From Bacillota bacterium (GTDB lineage: Bacteria > Bacillota > Sulfobacillia > RBS10-35 > JAJYVN01): DNA of 16,731 nt. The position numbers and the translations under genes were made by a program. The notes below the pieces were generated by a model. It saw nothing but the letters and a program-made list of their open reading frames with translations, was not told the DNA's origin and did not search any database. The number at the start of each line of letters is the position of its first letter. Position 1 is the first letter of the stretch. Below are positions 13,432 through 16,731 of this stretch, one piece after another. Where the stretch lies: positions 1 to 16,731 of the forward strand of contig JAJYVN010000030.1 of assembly GCA_021791995.1 (NCBI GenBank). The letters are read 5' to 3'.

Positions 13432-15564
13432 TCAGGAGGCGCTCGTCAGCCTCCGCCCCCACGGCCAGAAGGCGTAACGTCCCATGAGGGATGTGATGCC
13501 AGGGATGAGAAAGCTGCGAACGATCCACGTGTCAAGGAGAATCGCGGCGGTCATACCAATTGCCAGGGTCTTTAGGATTTCGAGCGGACTGACCAACTGT
13601 ACCAGAAAGACATCCACGAGCAACAGACCCGCTCCGGTGATCATGCCGCCGGTCTGGGCGATGCCCTCCCGCGCGGCATCCCGCGGGGAAGCGCCGCGGC
13701 GGAGCGCCTCCTGGATGCGGTGCAGTAGGATGACCTCATAGTCCATGGACAACCCGAAGAGGAGCACAAAGATCAAGGGCGTGACAGTGATATTGGGCGG
13801 CTCGGCGCCCAGGCCGAAGTGCCCCTGTTGAATGGTCAGAACAAGGATGCCTGCTGTCGCCAGGGCCACCAGTCCATCCAAGAGCACGCCCAAAAGTGCT
13901 TGGGTGACCGAACCGGTCGCGATCAAGAGGACTACGAAGGCCACTGCAGCAGCGGCAGCGATGACCCAGGGCAGTCGGGCGTCGGTGTGCTGTGTGAAGT
14001 CATGCAATACACCGATGGCACCCCCCACGGCACCGCGGCCGCCGGGTGGCACGTCATGATGCAACACTTGCTGGATGTTGGACAGAAGCCCTGTGGTGGC
14101 GTTGGCGTTCGGCCCACTCTGCGCGGTGACCACCAGCACGACGAGGTGTGGATCGGCAGAGGGACTGATGAAGCTCAGCAGTTGTCCATCGGAACTGGCC
14201 GACGAGGCGAGTTCCGCCAATGCGGTTGGACTGGCACCGCTCCGAGTGGGTGAAGAGACCTGCGCGACATCGGGCAGGGCCGCCAGGGATGTGGTGATGC
14301 GTGCGACCGTCTCCCAGGTTGCCGGTTCTTGAACGGTCGTCGGCAGCTGGAGTGCTACCGGGAGCGGCGAGATGCTTCCCGGCCCATCGATTTTTTGTTC
14401 CAGGGCTGTGGCCACACGCAAGGGCGAGGCAGTGGGCAGCATCGCCGCTAAATTGGCGGGCATCGTTACCGAGATGGACGGGCCGAGCAGGGCGGGCAAG
14501 ACCAAGAGCCCCAGTCCGATGCTGACCGAGAGCCATGGACGCCAGGTGCTCCAACCGGCCAAGCGTTGCCAGAGCGGCCAGCGCTGCATGTTGAAGCGAA
14601 TGGTTCCCCAGTGCAGGCGCGGCCCCAACAGCCGCAACAGGGCCGGGAGCAGGGTGTGCGTCAACAGCAGAACAAAGATAACGGCTGCAGCTCCGCCTAC
14701 GGCGAGTCCACGCCAGTATGAGGTGCCGGCCAAAAACAGGGTGGAGACGGCCAGGGTCACAGCGAGTCCCGAGAAGAGAACGGATCGACCGGAGGTCTGC
14801 ATAGCCTCCCCCACCGCTTCCGCGACGGGGACACCGCGATCGAGGGCTTCGCGAAAGCGAGTCGTGATGAATAGTGCGTAGTCCACGCCGACACCGAGCG
14901 CCAGAAAGGTGGTGATGTCGGTCAGATAGACGGAGAGCGTCATGTATTTCTCGAGGATAGACACCGCCGCGAGGGCCATCTCGGAGCCCAGAAGCGCAAT
15001 CAAAAGCGGAATCAACGACTGCGTCACGGCCCCGAAGACCAATGGTAACAGGATGATCAGAACCGGGATCGCGATGACCGCGCTCGACCGCAGCGTGGTC
15101 TCCGCGTCGTGCACGATCGTATGGCTGATGGTATTGGTGGATACGACCGTGGTCTTTCCTCCCTGCGCTTGGGCTCGGGACAGCAAGGGAGCGACGGTTG
15201 CGGCCGAGGTTCCGCTGGGTGCCAAGAGCAGGGTGCCACCGCTCATTGGGTCGAGCCATGTCGCGGGGATGCGGAGCAGGCTGGCGTCTTCGCTAAGCTG
15301 AGATGCGGAGAGGCCGCTGATCAAGGTCGGTTGGGCTGTGGGGGTTGTTTGGACCAGCCCAAGTTGGTCGTCTGCCCATACTGCCGAACTTCCGTTAACA
15401 TCCAGGTTCTGGGCCTGAAGGTCTCGGGTGACGCGGATGGTGAGGGGAAAGGCTGCCACCACCAGCACAACCCACACGACGACGACAAGCCAAGCATGGC
15501 GCGCGGTCCAGGGAACGTGTGGGGTCTTGCCCAAACAGACCACGCCTCTCTGTTGTGTTTCCAC
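13432..15564 (-). CDS. MMPL-family (RND superfamily) membrane transporter
   Basis: The 710-residue protein shows the duplicated RND layout. It has one N-terminal helix (about 23-43), an extracytoplasmic domain (about 44-158), five helices (about 160-320), a further helix, a second external domain (about 365-535), and a final helix bundle (about 540-695). The two MMPL proton-relay motifs are present at GVGVDYALFITTRF (D228, Y229) and GLSMDYEVILLHRI (D608, Y609), each after a membrane helix and followed by a cytoplasmic REAL/QEAL segment. MMPL proteins use the proton gradient to export lipids, glycolipids, hopanoids or hydrophobic drugs. The GTG start at 15564 has only a weak AGGA upstream. The gene is monocistronic and convergent with GH2. 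Family sure, substrate unknown; no lipid-synthesis gene is adjacent to suggest cargo. Confidence 0.92.
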   Translation of the reverse strand: METQQRGVVCLGKTPHVPWTARHAWLVVVVWVVLVVAAFPLTIRVTRDLQAQNLDVNGSSAVWADDQLGLVQTTPTAQPTLISGLSASQLSEDASLLRIPATWLDPMSGGTLLLAPSGTSAATVAPLLSRAQAQGGKTTVVSTNTISHTIVHDAETTLRSSAVIAIPVLIILLPLVFGAVTQSLIPLLIALLGSEMALAAVSILEKYMTLSVYLTDITTFLALGVGVDYALFITTRFREALDRGVPVAEAVGEAMQTSGRSVLFSGLAVTLAVSTLFLAGTSYWRGLAVGGAAAVIFVLLLTHTLLPALLRLLGPRLHWGTIRFNMQRWPLWQRLAGWSTWRPWLSVSIGLGLLVLPALLGPSISVTMPANLAAMLPTASPLRVATALEQKIDGPGSISPLPVALQLPTTVQEPATWETVARITTSLAALPDVAQVSSPTRSGASPTALAELASSASSDGQLLSFISPSADPHLVVLVVTAQSGPNANATTGLLSNIQQVLHHDVPPGGRGAVGGAIGVLHDFTQHTDARLPWVIAAAAAVAFVVLLIATGSVTQALLGVLLDGLVALATAGILVLTIQQGHFGLGAEPPNITVTPLIFVLLFGLSMDYEVILLHRIQEALRRGASPRDAAREGIAQTGGMITGAGLLLVDVFLVQLVSPLEILKTLAIGMTAAILLDTWIVRSFLIPGITSLMGRYAFWPWGRRLTSAS

Positions 15565-15688
15565 TCGTCCTGCAGGCTAGCATGGCCGAACGATGGAGGC
15601 AAGGAGAAGTGGTTGGGCCCAGGTGCAGGACCTCGGCAAAGTCTCTCGGGCGGTCGGTTGATGTTGGATACACGGAGGTACAAGCGCA

Positions 15689-15705
15689 ATCACACTGCCT
15701 GTGAT
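15689..15705. repeat. Dyad upstream of the MMPL gene
   Basis: ATCACA and TGTGAT are perfect 6-bp inverted repeats around CTGCC, about 125 bases upstream of the MMPL start. They could be an operator for MMPL or part of the end of the neighbouring IS4-type remnant. The half-sites face the opposite way to a CRP site, so I do not call one. Confidence 0.35.
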
Positions 15706-15712
15706 CGGAGAG

Positions 15713-15736
15713 GGTATTGGGTTTACGGGCAATACC
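15713..15736. repeat. Inverted repeat just downstream of the IS4-type remnant
   Basis: GGTATTG (15713-15719) and CAATACC (15730-15736) form a 7-bp stem with a 10-base loop, 2 bases past the stop codon of the transposase remnant on the minus strand. No T-run follows. It may be a weak terminator or a relic of the element's end. The rest of 15565-15738 holds the MMPL upstream region, in which I see no clear promoter. Confidence 0.4.
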
Positions 15737-15738
15737 GT

Positions 15739-16073
15739 TCAGATAGCGCGGAGGATGCGGAGGGCCTCCTGGGACGTACGGGTAGGCTGAGGCAAACGAC
15801 GGTGGGCGTCGTGCGTGACATGGAACTTGGACATCTTGCGTTTGACGACGCGGGGACTGGAACGAAAGCGGCGAAGCCGGAGGATGTCCTCAAGGATTTC
15901 AGCGAGCACGGATTGGTAGCGGCACCGAATGCCACGAGAGGAAAAACACCACGCTGGGCGCTCGCTTTGCGTCGGATGACGTGGACGGCGTGGGTAAAGG
16001 ATAGGCGCCTTGGGTCGATCCTGAATCCGTGAGTCTGGGGCTCGGAGAGGGCAGCCTCGGCCCGTAGGTGGCC
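15739..16073 (-). pseudogene. IS4-type transposase C-terminal remnant with a frameshift
   Basis: On the minus strand one frame reads GHLRAEAALS, then RIDPRRLSFTHAVHVIRRK and AQRGVFP (about 16073-15950). Another frame, one base earlier, continues YQSVLAEILEDILRLRR, SSPRVVKRKMSKFHVTHDAH and RLPQPTRTSQEALRIL up to the stop at 15739-15741. Together they reproduce the C-terminal block of IS4-family DDE transposases (DPDRLSFTHAL, then AEIL, RVVKRKMS and WPQPTR). The frame switch falls at about 15905-15955, near a five-T run, and needs a -1 shift, equivalent to a one-base deletion. The catalytic DDE part is missing upstream, replaced by the 3' end of an IS1380 transposase. It is therefore a dead fragment, truncated and frameshifted. 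Confidence 0.8.
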
Positions 16074-16731
16074 CTCGGATGGACTTGGGCGGGCCTGGCG
16101 GGACGGTTCCAGAGCTCTGCTTTGCTCCATGAGGGCGGGTCGCCGCTGCGAGGCGTGTTCGTGCCAGACGTAGAGACGACCAACCAAGGCCGCTGCTGGA
16201 TTGGGGCGATCCTCCTCCGCCGCAGGGGCGGCCCCCACGCGTTCCGCCATCCGTAGCGTAACCATACCCGCCGCCCGTGTACCACCAATTGCGCCGCCAA
16301 GCAGATGAGGTTGGCGATGACCGTCCGGATCCGCCGCCGCTGCCGCGCAATCCGTAGCGGAACACTCCCGTCCCCGATCGTCGCCTGCCCGATCACCCCC
16401 CAAATGTTGTACGCCATCAGCGCGCACTGCAGGATCAGGTTGTTGGTCGCCAGATGTCCCGACGATAGTCGTTCCAGGTCCAGATCCGTCTTGAACTCAC
16501 TGCGGAACTGCTCCATCGTTCCGTGCTGGTGGTACAACCGGATCAGCGTTTCGGGATCGTCGGGTAACGGTGTCCGCCACGTGGCCACCTCCACCTCGGG
16601 GATCAACAGCCTTTGTCCGTTGGCCCGCACGCTCCGCTCGATCGCCTGCACCACCATCCGCGCCGGTCCGCGCTCAAGCGCCCCGACCCAACGCCGCTTC
16701 CCCGGCCGTTCCTCCGTCTCCGTGCCGTGCT
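15899..16731 (-). CDS. IS1380-family transposase, 3' part (partial at window edge)
   Basis: The frame enters from beyond base 16731 with HGTETEERPGKRRWVGALERG and runs 276 residues to a stop at 15899. The middle is diagnostic for IS1380 transposases: LLIPEVEVATWRTPL, LIRLYHQHGTMEQFRSEFK with the catalytic glutamate, TDLDLERLSSGHLATNNLI, LMAYNIWGVIGQ, then RQRRRIRTVIANLICLAAQ and VWLRYGWRNAWG. Recognisable homology stops near 16217 (WGPPLRR). The last about 100 residues are proline- and serine-rich and run out of frame over the IS4-type remnant, so the native stop was probably lost or the C-terminus replaced at the junction. The catalytic aspartates lie outside the window. Whether this copy is active cannot be judged, but the anomalous tail argues against an intact element end. 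Confidence 0.8.
   Translation of the reverse strand, partial: HGTETEERPGKRRWVGALERGPARMVVQAIERSVRANGQRLLIPEVEVATWRTPLPDDPETLIRLYHQHGTMEQFRSEFKTDLDLERLSSGHLATNNLILQCALMAYNIWGVIGQATIGDGSVPLRIARQRRRIRTVIANLICLAAQLVVHGRRVWLRYGWRNAWGPPLRRRRIAPIQQRPWLVVSTSGTNTPRSGDPPSWSKAELWNRPARPAQVHPRATYGPRLPSPSPRLTDSGSTQGAYPLPTPSTSSDAKRAPSVVFFLSWHSVPLPIRAR

Noticed and set aside
14054..15259. 401-codon minus frame inside the MMPL gene
   Set aside because: Out-of-frame shadow of MMPL; the main frame has both DY motifs and the membrane pattern.
15689..15705. CRP-type binding site
   Set aside because: A CRP site has TGTGA first and TCACA second; here the halves are reversed, and CRP-like control is not otherwise indicated.
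15899..15960. Programmed -1 frameshift making an active IS4-type transposase
   Set aside because: The T-run does not form a proper X-XXY-YYZ slippery site in the right phase, and the catalytic domain is missing upstream.
15109..16032. 307-codon plus frame across the MMPL start and transposase remnant
   Set aside because: It crosses the start of a sure MMPL gene and the antisense of an IS4-type fragment, and shows no family motifs.
1..16731. CRISPR array, tRNA or rRNA genes
   Set aside because: No regularly spaced direct repeats, no cloverleaf with TTCGA-type arm and no rRNA-like blocks were seen by eye on either strand.

Overview
The window is a compact stretch of high-GC bacterial chromosome (about 60% or more G+C by eye). 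GTG and TTG starts are frequent, Shine-Dalgarno sites are strong and intergenic gaps are short. A PerR-like Fur protein, an Spx/ArsC-like reductase, an XRE-DUF1232 fusion and sigma-A type promoter spacing suggest a high-GC member of the Bacillota, possibly a Sulfobacillus/Alicyclobacillus-like acidophile or thermophile. This is an inference; no rRNA or other phylogenetic marker is present.

Layout. (1) 1-480: the 3' end of a decayed IS200/IS605-type TnpB with its right-end hairpin. (2) 564-4416, plus strand: a ubiD - ubiA - HAD phosphatase - ubiX operon. This looks like the late quinone-ring prenylation/decarboxylation module, most likely the mqnP/mqnL/mqnM-type branch of the futalosine menaquinone pathway, with UbiX making the prenylated FMN that UbiD needs. 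(3) 4418-5023, minus: an XRE-DUF1232 regulator, divergent from an NRAMP-superfamily transporter (5237-6427) across a 213-bp region with a perfect 24-bp dyad. A 40-codon membrane micro-ORF (6442-6564) and a CCA-adding enzyme (6601-8010) follow. (4) 7943-8302, minus: an Spx/ArsC-like protein whose 3' end overlaps the CCA gene. (5) 8369-9748: an orphan dihydrolipoamide dehydrogenase. (6) 9828-13419: a PerR-like regulator with a clear promoter, a VIT1/MbfA-type metal exporter and a GH2 glycoside hydrolase. (7) 13432-15564, minus: an MMPL-family RND transporter. (8) 15739-16731, minus: a frameshifted IS4-type transposase remnant abutting the 3' part of an IS1380 transposase.

Themes. Metal and redox handling recurs: an NRAMP importer, a PerR-like sensor, an iron/manganese exporter, an Spx/ArsC-like protein and a flavin disulfide reductase. 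All three convergent gene ends (1-bp gap, 68-bp overlap, 12-bp gap) leave no room for ordinary terminators. Mobile-element debris borders both window ends. I see no CRISPR array, tRNA, rRNA, defence island or unmistakably new multi-gene system. The best leads are the HAD phosphatase inside the ubiD/ubiX operon, the divergent XRE/NRAMP locus with its dyad and micro-ORF, and the PerR-like protein with one altered metal ligand. No stretch over 300 bases lacks a gene or gene remnant.
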